From Rhizobium giardinii bv. giardinii H152 (lineage in GTDB: Bacteria > Pseudomonadota > Alphaproteobacteria > Rhizobiales > Rhizobiaceae): a stretch of DNA of 64,000 nucleotides. Under the pieces are notes generated by a model. That model was not told the DNA's origin, did no database searches, and was given only the letters and a program-made list of their open reading frames with translations. How positions within the stretch are numbered: position 1 is the first letter of the stretch; each line of letters begins with the position of its first letter. The position numbers were made by a program, and so were the translations under genes. Location of the stretch: assembly GCF_000379605.1 (NCBI RefSeq), contig NZ_KB902746.1, forward strand, positions 162,817-226,816. Reading direction: 5' to 3'. This document shows, one piece after another, positions 15,943 through 24,616 of this stretch.

Positions 15943-16728
15943 ATGCGAGGACGAGCCCTCAAGCTTTCCGCACCAAGGCGCCTTGTCGGAGATCTGATGC
16001 GATTCTCGATCGGGATCCCCCGTGTCACGGTGCAGCGCCAGATGAACCTTCGCACTCTTCAAAGGGCGCGAATGACGGGGCCAAGCAAACCATCGTGGAC
16101 GGTTCTTTTCCTAAAGGGATACGCGCTCCTTGCCCGAGAGATACCGGATCTTCGGCGCGCTTACGTCAAGTTCCCCAGGCCCCAGCTCTATGAATACCCA
16201 GTCAGCGTAGCCTCCGTTGCCCACGAACGCGAGTATGACGGAGAGCGGGTCGTGCTGTTAAGTACTATCAAGTGTCCGGAGCGCTCATCCGTCACGGAAC
16301 TGGAGGCGTTAATTCAGGCGACCCGAACCCGTCCAATCCTGGAGATCAAGGAGTTCCGGCGCGCGTTGAAAATCGCTCATGCGCCGGCACCAATCCGATG
16401 GCTTCTCATGTGGCTCGGCTTGAATATCGCGCGGAAGCGCGCGCACTATTTCGGCACTTTCCAGTTGTCGGTCTATTCCGGCCTCGGCGCAGAGTCGCTC
16501 AACCCCCTTACGCCTTTGACGACCCTTCTCAATTATGGCCCGATCTGCGAAGACGGGATGGTAAACGTTCGCATTCACTATGATCACAGGGTGATGGATG
16601 GTGCGAATGTCGCGCGGGCGTTGGAGCGGTTCGAACAAATTTTAAACAACGAGATCGCGGGTGAAATCACGGACCTTGCTCAAAGTGGAGCCTTCTCGGA
16701 GGCAATGCTCCCGGGCGCAGCGTTATGA
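15943..16728 (+). CDS. 2-oxoacid dehydrogenase E2-type acyltransferase domain protein, lacking a lipoyl domain
   Basis: 261 residues. The C-terminal part has the chloramphenicol acetyltransferase/E2 active-site motif YDHRVMDGANVARAL (catalytic His about 215, Asp about 219), and MNLRTLQRARMTG-type strands occur near residue 30. There is no lipoyl or E1/E3-binding domain and no E1 or E3 gene nearby, so it is not part of a pyruvate dehydrogenase complex. It probably transfers an acyl group from CoA to another acceptor. Its stop overlaps the next gene's start by 4 bases (ATGA), so the two are translationally coupled. Exact role unknown. Confidence 0.75.
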   Translation: MRGRALKLSAPRRLVGDLMRFSIGIPRVTVQRQMNLRTLQRARMTGPSKPSWTVLFLKGYALLAREIPDLRRAYVKFPRPQLYEYPVSVASVAHEREYDGERVVLLSTIKCPERSSVTELEALIQATRTRPILEIKEFRRALKIAHAPAPIRWLLMWLGLNIARKRAHYFGTFQLSVYSGLGAESLNPLTPLTTLLNYGPICEDGMVNVRIHYDHRVMDGANVARALERFEQILNNEIAGEITDLAQSGAFSEAMLPGAAL

Positions 16729-17579
16729 CGGTGCACAGCAATGTTCGCATGGCCGTGGTTGTAGTGGGCGCGTCCCAGGGCATCGGCAAGGAAGTCGCCA
16801 AAATTGCTGCTAAGGAGGGCACGCCGGTCGTGCTCATCGCACGTTCGCCTGAAGCGCTGTCGGCAGCCGCTGCGGAGGCGCGGCAGAGGGGAGGCGACGT
16901 TTTCACGTTGGAGCTTGATATTGTGGCGTGCGATGCGACCGCGCGCCTGCAGGATTTTCTCACCAATAACGGCTTGGTCTGCGATGTATTGGTCAACAGC
17001 GCCGGGTACGGCTTGCGTGGAGCGGCCACGGCACTTCCGCTGAAGGATCAGCTTGGTATCATCGACCTCAACATCCGCGCTCTTAGTGACCTGACACTCT
17101 ACTTCCTCCCAGGAATGGTTGCCCGCGGCCGTGGTGGCGTGCTCAACCTTGCCTCTGTAGCCAGCTTCACACCTGGGCCCAATATGGCTGTTTACTACGC
17201 CAGCAAAAGCTTCGTGCGATCTTTTTCGGAGGCACTACATCAGGAGTTGCGCGGCACCGGTGTGACGGTCACATGTGTTGCTCCGGGCCCTGTCGCCACA
17301 GAATTCCTCGAAAGGTCCGGCGCCAATAAGGCACCGCTGTTTAAGATATTGCCCAACCTGAAGCCGGAATATGTGGCCGAACGGGCGTGGAAGGGCTTCA
17401 AGTCCCGTCGTCGCCTTGTCGTGCCAAGCCTATCAGCCAAGCTGGTCGCACTTGCCGCTGCGCTGATTCCACATGCATTAATGCTTCCGCTTATCGCCCG
17501 ATTGCAACGAAGAAGCACCGATCCCTGCCCCTGTGGCTCGGGTAAGCAATATAGAAAATGCTGCGGGGCGGCGCGCTGA
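16725..17579 (+). CDS. SDR-family oxidoreductase fused to a C-terminal SEC-C zinc motif
   Basis: 284 residues. Residues about 8-200 form a classical SDR: GASQGIGKEVAK, NSAGYG, and the YYASKSF tetrad near 157-163. The last 20 residues are DPCPCGSGKQYRKCC, an intact SEC-C motif (CxC-x8-CC, Cys268, 270, 279, 280), which binds zinc in SecA and several unrelated proteins. An SDR body joined to SEC-C is unusual. The start overlaps the E2-like gene by 4 bases. The motif may mediate contact with a protein or nucleic-acid partner; this is inference. Confidence 0.85.
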   Translation: MTVHSNVRMAVVVVGASQGIGKEVAKIAAKEGTPVVLIARSPEALSAAAAEARQRGGDVFTLELDIVACDATARLQDFLTNNGLVCDVLVNSAGYGLRGAATALPLKDQLGIIDLNIRALSDLTLYFLPGMVARGRGGVLNLASVASFTPGPNMAVYYASKSFVRSFSEALHQELRGTGVTVTCVAPGPVATEFLERSGANKAPLFKILPNLKPEYVAERAWKGFKSRRRLVVPSLSAKLVALAAALIPHALMLPLIARLQRRSTDPCPCGSGKQYRKCCGAAR

Positions 17580-17635
17580 CGCAAGACGAGATACGAGCGT
17601 AGCAAGTCATTCCCATAAGCCATCGACACCGACGG

Positions 17636-18709
17636 TCAGTATCCTGTCATTTCCAGGTAGCCCAACCCCTTTGCACTTCCTTCGAATGTAACTGGTCCCT
17701 CCCAGTACGGGGTCGTGGTTGCCATCCATGCCTGGTCATTCAAAGGCCTGGATGTGACGTCGAACCCGCGCGCTGGGATCTGGACGCGCCAGGCCACTGG
17801 AATGTCCTTGTTCCCCACACGGGCAATGCGGACTGGCGTGATCTGCAGTGATCCGACTGGCAGGGGAGTAGGTTTACCCTCCGGAGAAATCCAGTTCGCG
17901 GATGTGTAGCCGCCGCGAGCGTCGCGAAGCCGAAACGCCATCACCTTCTCGCCGGAGTTCAGATGGAGAGAAAACCATTCCCACCCGGTCTGGTCCTTGG
18001 CCAGGGGCTGTGAGGACCATTCCCGATCAAGCCACGCCTTCCCGCGGACGCGAACAGTCTTCCCGTCGATATCGACAGACCCGGAGACTTCGTAAAAGGG
18101 TTGCGAATAATAGTAGCTCGCCTGCCCCTCCGCCGATTTCACCGAATAGCCCTGGTCTCCCTGCAGCACAAGGGGACCGGTGGCCGAGAGTTCGAGCGTG
18201 TAGCTGAAATCCTTACCGGTCGCGTGCAAGCTGACTTTGTCGAGCTGATTGGCTCCCGAATGTGGTAGGCCTTTCATTTCCCAGTCGTCAATCCAGGCGA
18301 AAAACGGCTCGGCCGCGACACCTGCCTGACCGACGCCTCCACGGGCAAGCCGTTCGGCGACGAAATGCTTGTCTTTCGTGGTAATCGCGGCATGGCCCAT
18401 CCAGATCTGCGGGTCTAACCAACCGCTATCGGTCCTTGGCGCAAGCGCGGAACGAAAGAGTGTCCATTGAACGCCGAACGCCGTCCCGTCCTCTGCCTGA
18501 AGGTTCGCCGTGGCGTACCACCATTCGATCCGGAAATCGGGATGAGGACCGTGATCGGCGGGAAACGCGAGTCGACCGCCTGGACGGGGGATAGCGAAGC
18601 TGTCCGCGGTGGAGCCAAGCCCGGCAAACCCTTGCGGGATGGCGGCTTTCGGAGGGACGAGAAGCAAGGTTGCGGTCAGCAAGCTCGCCACGATACGTCT
18701 AACGTTCAT
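17636..18709 (-). CDS. attH: AttH/CrtC-like lipocalin-domain exported protein
   Basis: 357 residues with a signal peptide (LLTATLLLVPPKAAIPQG). The body matches the AttH family related to carotenoid hydratase CrtC: HPDFRIEWWYATANLQ, VQWTLFRSALAP, GHAAITTKDKH and WLDREWSSQPLAKDQTGWEW. Proteins of this kind are encoded with an FtsX-type ABC transporter, as here and in the Agrobacterium att region. ATG 18709 lies within the last codons of the permease gene (11-base overlap). It is probably periplasmic and handles a hydrophobic ligand for the transporter. CrtC-type hydratase activity is not implied. Confidence 0.82.
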   Translation of the reverse strand: MNVRRIVASLLTATLLLVPPKAAIPQGFAGLGSTADSFAIPRPGGRLAFPADHGPHPDFRIEWWYATANLQAEDGTAFGVQWTLFRSALAPRTDSGWLDPQIWMGHAAITTKDKHFVAERLARGGVGQAGVAAEPFFAWIDDWEMKGLPHSGANQLDKVSLHATGKDFSYTLELSATGPLVLQGDQGYSVKSAEGQASYYYSQPFYEVSGSVDIDGKTVRVRGKAWLDREWSSQPLAKDQTGWEWFSLHLNSGEKVMAFRLRDARGGYTSANWISPEGKPTPLPVGSLQITPVRIARVGNKDIPVAWRVQIPARGFDVTSRPLNDQAWMATTTPYWEGPVTFEGSAKGLGYLEMTGY

Positions 18710-21110
18710 TGGCAAACACCCTCAGCAGATCCGATGGTGCGATCGTTGCCAGACGTCGGAGCGGCACGAAGATGGACACGATCGCCGCAGCGAGAGCCAC
18801 TATCGCGAGGATTAGCCAATCCATCGGGAAAATCCGCATCGGGAGACGCCAGCCGAAAGCTTCGACGTTGACAATTGACAGCAGCACCCAGGCCAGCGCA
18901 AGGCCGACAGGCACGGCGGCAATGAAGGTGGCGAGCCAGAGCGCCAGAGTGCGCAGCACTTCGAGCAGGGCGAGGTCGCGCCGCCTGATCCCCATGGCCC
19001 AGACAGGCGCAAGCTGAGGCAGCCGAATGCCCGAAAGCGTCAGCAGGCTGGAAAACATCGCAAAGCCCGCAACGCCGAGTGTGAAGGCATTGAGCGCACC
19101 GGTCACCACAAATGTCCGATCGAAGACGGCGCGGGATTGCCGTTTCAAGGTGGTTTGGTCAATGACGTTCTCGGCCGGCAGGCCAAATTCGGATGTCAGG
19201 CGCTCCTTCAAGCCCGCAGCATCCGCCGGCGGAACCCGCACGCCGTATCGCAGTTTCGAAACATGGGGGTAGTGTGCGGCCAGCGCGTCTATTCCCACAA
19301 TAACCTGCCCTTTCGGATTGCCGTAGTCGGAATAGACCCCGACGATCGGCACCTCCCATCCGCCGGGTAATACGAGACCAGTCCCAATACCAAGAGCCTT
19401 CCGACGCCAGAACTGCTCGTTGACAAGTACACCCCGCCCTGCCGCAATACGATCCCACACATCGACAGTACCGGACAGGAGTGGCCAGTTGTCCCGATAA
19501 GTGGGATCGTCTGCCGCCGCGCCGAAGATCTCCAGCCTGTCTCCAAGCACCTCGCCTGCCACGCTCCAGATGGGAAGCACCGATGTCGAACGGGCCGGCA
19601 GCCATGCCCGCAACCGAGATGCCTCGCTTTCGTCGCGCGCCATGACGTAAAGCTCTGCTGCGAGCCGCTGGTCGAGCCACCCGATGAAGGTCAGGCGGAA
19701 GCTGGACACCATCGTGCCGACGCCGACATTGGCTGCCAGAGCGAGCAGGAGCGCCATAAGAGCCAGGCTGAGCCCCGGCAGTTGCTGGCGTGTGTCGGCC
19801 CAGAACCAGGTGACGAGTGCCCGCGACGAGCGCTTCTGCAGGACTGCCAGACAAGCGGACAGCACCCCGGGAAGCATCAGGGCTGCTCCCAGCAGCAGAC
19901 ATCCCAACACAGCGAACCCAACCATCAGCCCGTGCCCGAACGTGGCCAAAGCGCCCGACATGATCAGCAAGAGCAGGCCAACCGCGAGCTGCACTCGGAT
20001 GCCCACTGTCGTCGCACGTAACCAGGCGCGCGGCTGCGCTGCGGTCAGCAATGGCATGCTGCGGACCCGCCAGAGGCTCTCAGCCGACGAGACGATCGTT
20101 CCGGCAATCGCCATTGCGAGACCGGTTGCCCACCATGAGGGCCGGATGGACAGCGAGGACGGCACGCTTGCTCCGTAGAGGCCCTGTAGAGTTGCCGCCA
20201 CGTCCGGCAGCAAGAGGGAGGCGACGACATATCCTATTACCACGCCCACCACCCCGGCAACGAACGCCAGCACCAGAAGCTCCGTCACCAGCAGCAGGGT
20301 CAGCGAAGACAGAGGGAGCCCGAGCGAACGCAAGGTCCGAAAGGTCGCTCGGCGCTGCTCGAAGGCAAGACCGACCGTCGCGTAGACGATGAAAAGCCCG
20401 ACAACAAAGGCGAGGAACCCGAAAGCGGTCAGGTTGAGGTGAAAACTATCGGTGAGTTGCGCGACATCGGGTCGGTCTCCCGGCTCCTTCCGTGCGATCT
20501 CGGGTGCGATCGTGCCGAGCGACGGCAGATCCGGGCGTTGTTCCACAGCAACAAGGAGCCGGCTCAGTTCGCCGCGCCTTTTAAGAACGCTTTCGGCAAT
20601 GCCTATGTCGGTGAATGCGGCTCCATCCGGCATATCCGGCGAAATCTGGAGCTGCATCTGGGTGTGACCCTTGAGTTTCAGAGCCGTCCCCTGCGAGACG
20701 ATGAGGACGCCAGGCTGCGACATGAAGGCGGTGAGATTGCTCGTGTCTCCGGTTTTGAAGCCACCCGCTTTGGCCGGCATTGTCAGCGGATCGATGCCGA
20801 TCAGCCGCACGCGCGTGTTTCCGATGCGATGGTCACCCTCGATGACGGGGGAAACATTCCAGCCTGCTCGTCTCAATTTGGTGTAGGTCCCTTGCGGGAT
20901 GGAATCGCCGCGGCGTGGCACGAGTTGCGTCAACTCCTTCTGATCAAGCACCGAGGACGCCCGCGCGTAGCTCGCCCGAGCCTCGGCGTTGATCGCCTGG
21001 ACCCCGGACCACAGCGCGGTCGCCAGAGAAAGCCCGAGGACAAGGGTGGCGAGCTGCAGGGGTCGACGACGCCAATGCGAGAGGAGAGCCGTAGCGGCGG
21101 TCCAGAGCAT
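18699..21110 (-). CDS. FtsX-like ABC transporter permease (Att type)
   Basis: 803 residues from ATG 21110, which overlaps the ATPase stop (TGATG). Layout: an N-terminal membrane helix (LQLATLVLGLSLATALW), a large periplasmic domain, three FtsX helices (about 255-380), a second membrane/periplasmic half and a final FtsX helix set. The duplicated FtsX layout matches type VII ABC (MacB/LolC superfamily) permeases of the AttFG kind. These transporters move or extract lipids or lipoproteins rather than import solutes. The open frame extends upstream to 21413, but that part is a shadow of the ATPase gene. Confidence 0.85.
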   Translation of the reverse strand: MLWTAATALLSHWRRRPLQLATLVLGLSLATALWSGVQAINAEARASYARASSVLDQKELTQLVPRRGDSIPQGTYTKLRRAGWNVSPVIEGDHRIGNTRVRLIGIDPLTMPAKAGGFKTGDTSNLTAFMSQPGVLIVSQGTALKLKGHTQMQLQISPDMPDGAAFTDIGIAESVLKRRGELSRLLVAVEQRPDLPSLGTIAPEIARKEPGDRPDVAQLTDSFHLNLTAFGFLAFVVGLFIVYATVGLAFEQRRATFRTLRSLGLPLSSLTLLLVTELLVLAFVAGVVGVVIGYVVASLLLPDVAATLQGLYGASVPSSLSIRPSWWATGLAMAIAGTIVSSAESLWRVRSMPLLTAAQPRAWLRATTVGIRVQLAVGLLLLIMSGALATFGHGLMVGFAVLGCLLLGAALMLPGVLSACLAVLQKRSSRALVTWFWADTRQQLPGLSLALMALLLALAANVGVGTMVSSFRLTFIGWLDQRLAAELYVMARDESEASRLRAWLPARSTSVLPIWSVAGEVLGDRLEIFGAAADDPTYRDNWPLLSGTVDVWDRIAAGRGVLVNEQFWRRKALGIGTGLVLPGGWEVPIVGVYSDYGNPKGQVIVGIDALAAHYPHVSKLRYGVRVPPADAAGLKERLTSEFGLPAENVIDQTTLKRQSRAVFDRTFVVTGALNAFTLGVAGFAMFSSLLTLSGIRLPQLAPVWAMGIRRRDLALLEVLRTLALWLATFIAAVPVGLALAWVLLSIVNVEAFGWRLPMRIFPMDWLILAIVALAAAIVSIFVPLRRLATIAPSDLLRVFANER

Positions 21111-21766
21111 CAGACGATCTTTCCGCCACTGAGATGAACCTTGCGGTCGAGCATCTGCGCCAACCTTGAAGAATGCGTCACCATTAGCAGCGCGGCGCCG
21201 GCACTCTTCGTCAGCGACAGCATGATGCCGATGACGGCATCTCCGGTCGATTCGTCGAGATTTCCGGTCGGTTCGTCGGCGAGAACCAGCGGCGGCCGGG
21301 CGGCCAGTGTCCTGCCGATTGCCACCCTCTGCTGTTGTCCTCCGGACAACTGCTCGGGGTATCGAGACAGAAGAGCCTCGATCCCGAGCCGCCCCACAAG
21401 CTCCCTTTCCCACTCCCGGTCGTGCCGTCCGGCGAGCTTGGCATGAAAGGAAATGTTGGCTGCGACGTCGAGCGACGGAATTAGATTGAACTGTTGGAAT
21501 ACCAGCCCGACCGCCGCACGCCGATACTCGGCCCTTCCCCGATCATCCAGCGCGGCGATATCCCGACCGGCTGAAAGGATCTGCCCGGTATCGGGATGGT
21601 CAAGGCCGCCGGCGAGGTGGAGTAGCGTGCTCTTGCCGCTTCCTGACTCTCCCGTCAGCGCGACACTCTCGCCGGCGTCGAGATCGAAATCGATGCCCTT
21701 CAGGATGTCGAGACGTCCCTCGGCGGTGGTGTAGGATTTGCTGACGTTTCGCAGAGAGAGAAGCAT
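21110..21766 (-). CDS. ABC transporter ATP-binding protein (LolD/Att type)
   Basis: 218 residues with Walker A GESGSGKST, Q-loop FQQFNLIPSL, signature LSGGQQQRVAIGRTL and Walker B LVLADEPTGNLDE. The FNLIPSLDVAAN and EPTGNLD wording is typical of the LolD/MacB ATPase group. Start ATG 21766 is chosen because the homology begins there (MLLSLRNVSKSY); the open frame continues upstream without similarity and no strong ribosome site is seen. First gene of the three-gene ATPase-permease-AttH operon. Confidence 0.9.
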   Translation of the reverse strand: MLLSLRNVSKSYTTAEGRLDILKGIDFDLDAGESVALTGESGSGKSTLLHLAGGLDHPDTGQILSAGRDIAALDDRGRAEYRRAAVGLVFQQFNLIPSLDVAANISFHAKLAGRHDREWERELVGRLGIEALLSRYPEQLSGGQQQRVAIGRTLAARPPLVLADEPTGNLDESTGDAVIGIMLSLTKSAGAALLMVTHSSRLAQMLDRKVHLSGGKIV

Positions 21767-22057
21767 TAGGCACAGATCGATCAATGCAGGAACGTGAATG
21801 TATGTAGGCTTCGCGATCAGGTTTGTAACCCGTGTCGGGTGGCTATTTTCGCAAAGACAAGCGACGCCACACCAGGATCTTCGAACGGGCATCACTTTTG
21901 GGAATTTCTTGGTGGAATGAGAACAATCGACAATTTGAACTGCACATCGAGTTGGCAGCGATGTCGGATGCAAAATGACCCCGCACGGAACGGCACGCGC
22001 AGTGTGGCGTTGTACTTTGGGCAAGAATTCCGCCGAGTGCCGGCGTTTGCGCGCCGC

Positions 22058-22567
22058 TTAGTGGTATCGGGACAATCGAATGTCGCTCGTCACCACGTCC
22101 GTTCCCGTTTTGAGATCCCTGTCGATGGTACGCAGTCTGAGGCGATTGCCGCCGACCTTTTCGATCGTCATCTTGGCGGAGTGGTCGCCGTTGATTTTAC
22201 GGCCCCAGCGTACCGCAAGGTCGATTGAATTTCCTGTGCGCGTCCCCGACAGCTTCGACGGCACTCCTGATGGCCCAAGATAAGTTCCGCTATATCTTGG
22301 GCCGGTGGCCTGAATGTCCGCGGACACTGTTCGGTGCACAACCACAAGGCCACGGCACGAGCCCCTCATCGCAAGGGACGTGCCGGCGGCTTTGGTTTCG
22401 AAGTCGCAAAGTACATTTATCGGGGAGGACCCGATCCTCATTGTGACCGTGCCCGTGCCTGACCACGTACCACGCAGCGACCGCAGGAATCCGGCTTCGT
22501 CGGCCAGGGCAGGGTGGGACAGAGCGGTCAAGGCCACGATCGCGGCACGGATCCATGATGTCTTCAT
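22058..22567 (-). CDS. Exported hypothetical protein
   Basis: 169 residues with a clear signal peptide (MKTSWIRAAIVALTALSHPALA). The mature part FLRSLRGTWSGTGTVTMRIG and LSRYH end resemble small beta-rich periplasmic proteins found widely in Hyphomicrobiales with no assigned function. It is isolated, with about 290 bases to the Att operon start and 550 bases of debris upstream. Periplasmic location is well supported; role unknown. Confidence 0.75.
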   Translation of the reverse strand: MKTSWIRAAIVALTALSHPALADEAGFLRSLRGTWSGTGTVTMRIGSSPINVLCDFETKAAGTSLAMRGSCRGLVVVHRTVSADIQATGPRYSGTYLGPSGVPSKLSGTRTGNSIDLAVRWGRKINGDHSAKMTIEKVGGNRLRLRTIDRDLKTGTDVVTSDIRLSRYH

Positions 22568-22868
22568 TGGACTTCGCCTTTGCTAAGTTGGAGGCCAACA
22601 GCCTGAAACACCAAGGCGCGATGGGGATGCGGAACATACGTCCCTCGTGCGCACAGCGTGGTTGGTTGTCTCGGTCAGAGGGGCTCCGGCTCCCGGATGT
22701 GACTGCAAGCTACTTCACATAGACGATCTTGCCGCCTTGGCTGCTGGCTGATTCGTGAGCCGCGCACCTAGCTGGTCCGTCCACCGTCCTAGATTGTAAA
22801 GAGAGAACCAAAGGCCGCCACCAATTGTTCCGGAGCGAGGGAAATTTCGGGCTGTGCAGCCACGCAGG

Positions 22869-22937
22869 CGCCTTGATGCCCTGTTGGACTTGCTGCGTTA
22901 GCGCGCCCACATCATTGTCGCGAAGATGGAGAGACAT
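22869..22937 (-). pseudogene. Possible vapB-like antitoxin start, truncated
   Basis: The short stretch MSLHLRDNDVGALTQQVQQ resembles the N-terminus of VapB antitoxins (M-x-L-x-I-K-D-x-x-V-x-x-L). After about 23 codons the similarity ends and no toxin follows. The surrounding 22568-23060 holds no other recognisable gene. Weak call. Confidence 0.25.
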
Positions 22938-23060
22938 CAATTTTTTCATGATTTTCCCAATTGGGAAAACATTCGGCGAACCGGGCATCAAGCAGTGAAT
23001 TTTCAAAGCAGGTCTGCAATGTACATGCCGCTGCCATGGAAACCCACCAGCAGAAAACAG

Positions 23061-23093
23061 AAAAACCGGCCGCGGAATGCGCGGCCGGTTTTT
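23061..23093 (-). terminator. Strong terminator after the phasin gene
   Basis: Perfect 13-bp inverted repeat AAAAACCGGCCGC / GCGGCCGGTTTTT with a 7-base loop. A-tract on one side and T-tract on the other make it work in both directions. It begins 28 bases after the phasin stop. Confidence 0.92.
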
Positions 23094-23120
23094 CGGAAAT
23101 TTGATTTATGGCCGGAAACC

Positions 23121-23471
23121 TTACGCGGCGGCTGACCTAACGGCAGCTGTCGCCTTGGCGACTGGTGCTTCGTACGGTTTGTAAACGTCCTTGGCGAGAT
23201 CGGCATACATTTCGCCGAGCTTCGTCGCTTCGGTGATGTAGCCTCCGTAAGCCGACTTTACATATTTGGTCTGCAGCTCGAAAGCAGTTTCGACACTCTT
23301 GACGGTGCTGATCTTCTCGATGTGAGCAACGCTGTCTTCAAAAGCCTTCTTGGAATAGTCGGCGGCTTCGGAGGCGATCGCTTGAAAAGCCTTTGTCAAC
23401 GCTGAATAGCTTTTCAACATCGTATCGAGCGTTTCTTTGCTTTTCTTGTTTGCATCTTCGAAATTGAACAT
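23121..23471 (-). CDS. Phasin (PHA granule-associated protein)
   Basis: 116 residues, almost wholly helical and amphipathic. It starts MFNFEDANKKSKETLDTML, contains SYSALTKAFQAIASEAADYSKKAFEDS, and ends in an Ala/Pro-rich tail (YEAPVAKATAAVRSAAA). This is the Phasin_2 layout of proteins that coat polyhydroxybutyrate granules and control their size. An AGAGGAG site precedes the ATG at 23471; the longer frame upstream has no similarity. No polymer synthase is nearby, so the gene acts with genes elsewhere. A TGTGCG-C-CGCACA palindrome in its leader may be an operator. Confidence 0.9.
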   Translation of the reverse strand: MFNFEDANKKSKETLDTMLKSYSALTKAFQAIASEAADYSKKAFEDSVAHIEKISTVKSVETAFELQTKYVKSAYGGYITEATKLGEMYADLAKDVYKPYEAPVAKATAAVRSAAA

Positions 23472-23511
23472 CAGGCTGCTCCTCTTTGAACCTTGCAACG
23501 AGCCCACTCTA

Positions 23512-23524
23512 TGTGCGCCGCACA
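23512..23524. promoter_or_regulatory. Palindrome in the phasin promoter region
   Basis: TGTGCG-C-CGCACA, a 13-bp perfect dyad 41 bases before the phasin start. Phasin genes are commonly repressed by PhaR/AniA at TGC-rich dyads; assignment to PhaR is inference. Confidence 0.35.
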
Positions 23525-23769
23525 ATAGAGTCAACGTAAGTTGCGGCGCGATAGACCTCTGTCCTTCCAATCACTTGACGAAAAATGGTGTCCTCGTAGA
23601 AATTTAGAAGGCACACTAGTAGATTAACGAATACAAGTACGACCTTATAAAGTGATTTCGGTGTCAATATTATGCATTAGCGACAAATTATAAAATCACT
23701 TGCAATCTCCGTTTGACGCGCGACCTGCAGTCTGCGGTTTTACCTCGACTATCCTTCAGACAATCCTCG

Positions 23770-24240
23770 AGGTCACGACCCTTGGTAACGGCCCTTGCAA
23801 GCGAAGACGTAGATCTCAACTCATGGCCCGGACCCGGCGCCCTGCTCTTCGTCGTGCATGACGACCATCGCTCCGCGCTGAGCCGACAGGAAAGCAACCA
23901 CACTGCCCGATCCCGCCGGCGCCAACAGCCAGTACGCCGATCGCGCTTGGGTGACAAAGTAGTTGATCGTCTTCAGTAATCCTGCGTAGCTCTGCACCGA
24001 AATGTCGGAGATGATCAAACCAGGTCGAGGTGTCTGCTAATATCACTTTGCCAATGCACTCCGGCGGCGTGTGGCTGCCTCGGCATCCGGCACGGTTCCT
24101 CCTCGTAGCCGGACTTTACACAAACAAGCGTATCAAACGCCTGGCGAACGAGCGCTGCGGTTTCCTTGATACCCGTCAAGGACTTCGCCTTATCCATGAG
24201 TGCGTCAGCATGGGCATTGGCTACACGGATGCCCACTTGC
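23770..24240 (-). pseudogene. Decayed vapBC toxin-antitoxin pair
   Basis: On the minus strand the upstream part reads GIRVANAHADALMDKAKSL then KETAALVRQAFDTLV, a VapB antitoxin. The frame then shifts, and GGTVPDAEAATRRRSALAK (the usual VapB tail) continues in another frame. The next frame starts ILADTSTWFDHLRH at about 24046 with a GTGA-type overlap, then ELRRITEDDQLLCHPSAIGVLA: the N-terminal half of a PIN-domain VapC. After GVLAVGA it also shifts; the expected FLSAQRGAMVVMHDE block follows in another frame. Both genes are frameshifted, so no active toxin is expected. Confidence 0.75.
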
Positions 24241-24266
24241 GAGAGCGACCTATGGACCAGAGACAA

Positions 24267-24616
24267 GCGCCTGCGGGCAGCAGCCGAAAAGGCGGGCGCT
24301 TCTTTGCAACCGGTCGACTTTCCCCCACTAAATACTGAAGTCTAGGGCTACGAGGATCCTGATAGGTTTTTGCGAGCCCTTTGGTCTTGAACTGACCTGC
24401 AGACTTGTCGGCCGGTTCAATAAAAAACTGCTCCGCGTGCTGCCGCGGAATCCTGCCACTATACTTTGAACACCCTGCGGGTTCGATAGCACCGACCTCG
24501 TCAATCTACCCATCAAGCAGCGGCCCCATCGCAGCTCCCAGCACAAGTCGGCCCTTTCGGGGCAAGCCAACCACCCACCGCAGCGGACGGGCTTGCTCCG
24601 AAGGGGTGCGCGCAAC
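24267..24616. other. Intergenic region, 350 bp, nothing recognised
   Basis: Between the decayed vapBC and the end of the peptide transporter operon. No protein-like frame and no clear terminator hairpin were found here. Confidence 0.4.

Noticed and set aside
22710..22868. C-terminal end resembling zinc/quinone oxidoreductases (QGGKIVYVK)
   Set aside because: Only a few matching residues; not enough to call a pseudogene.
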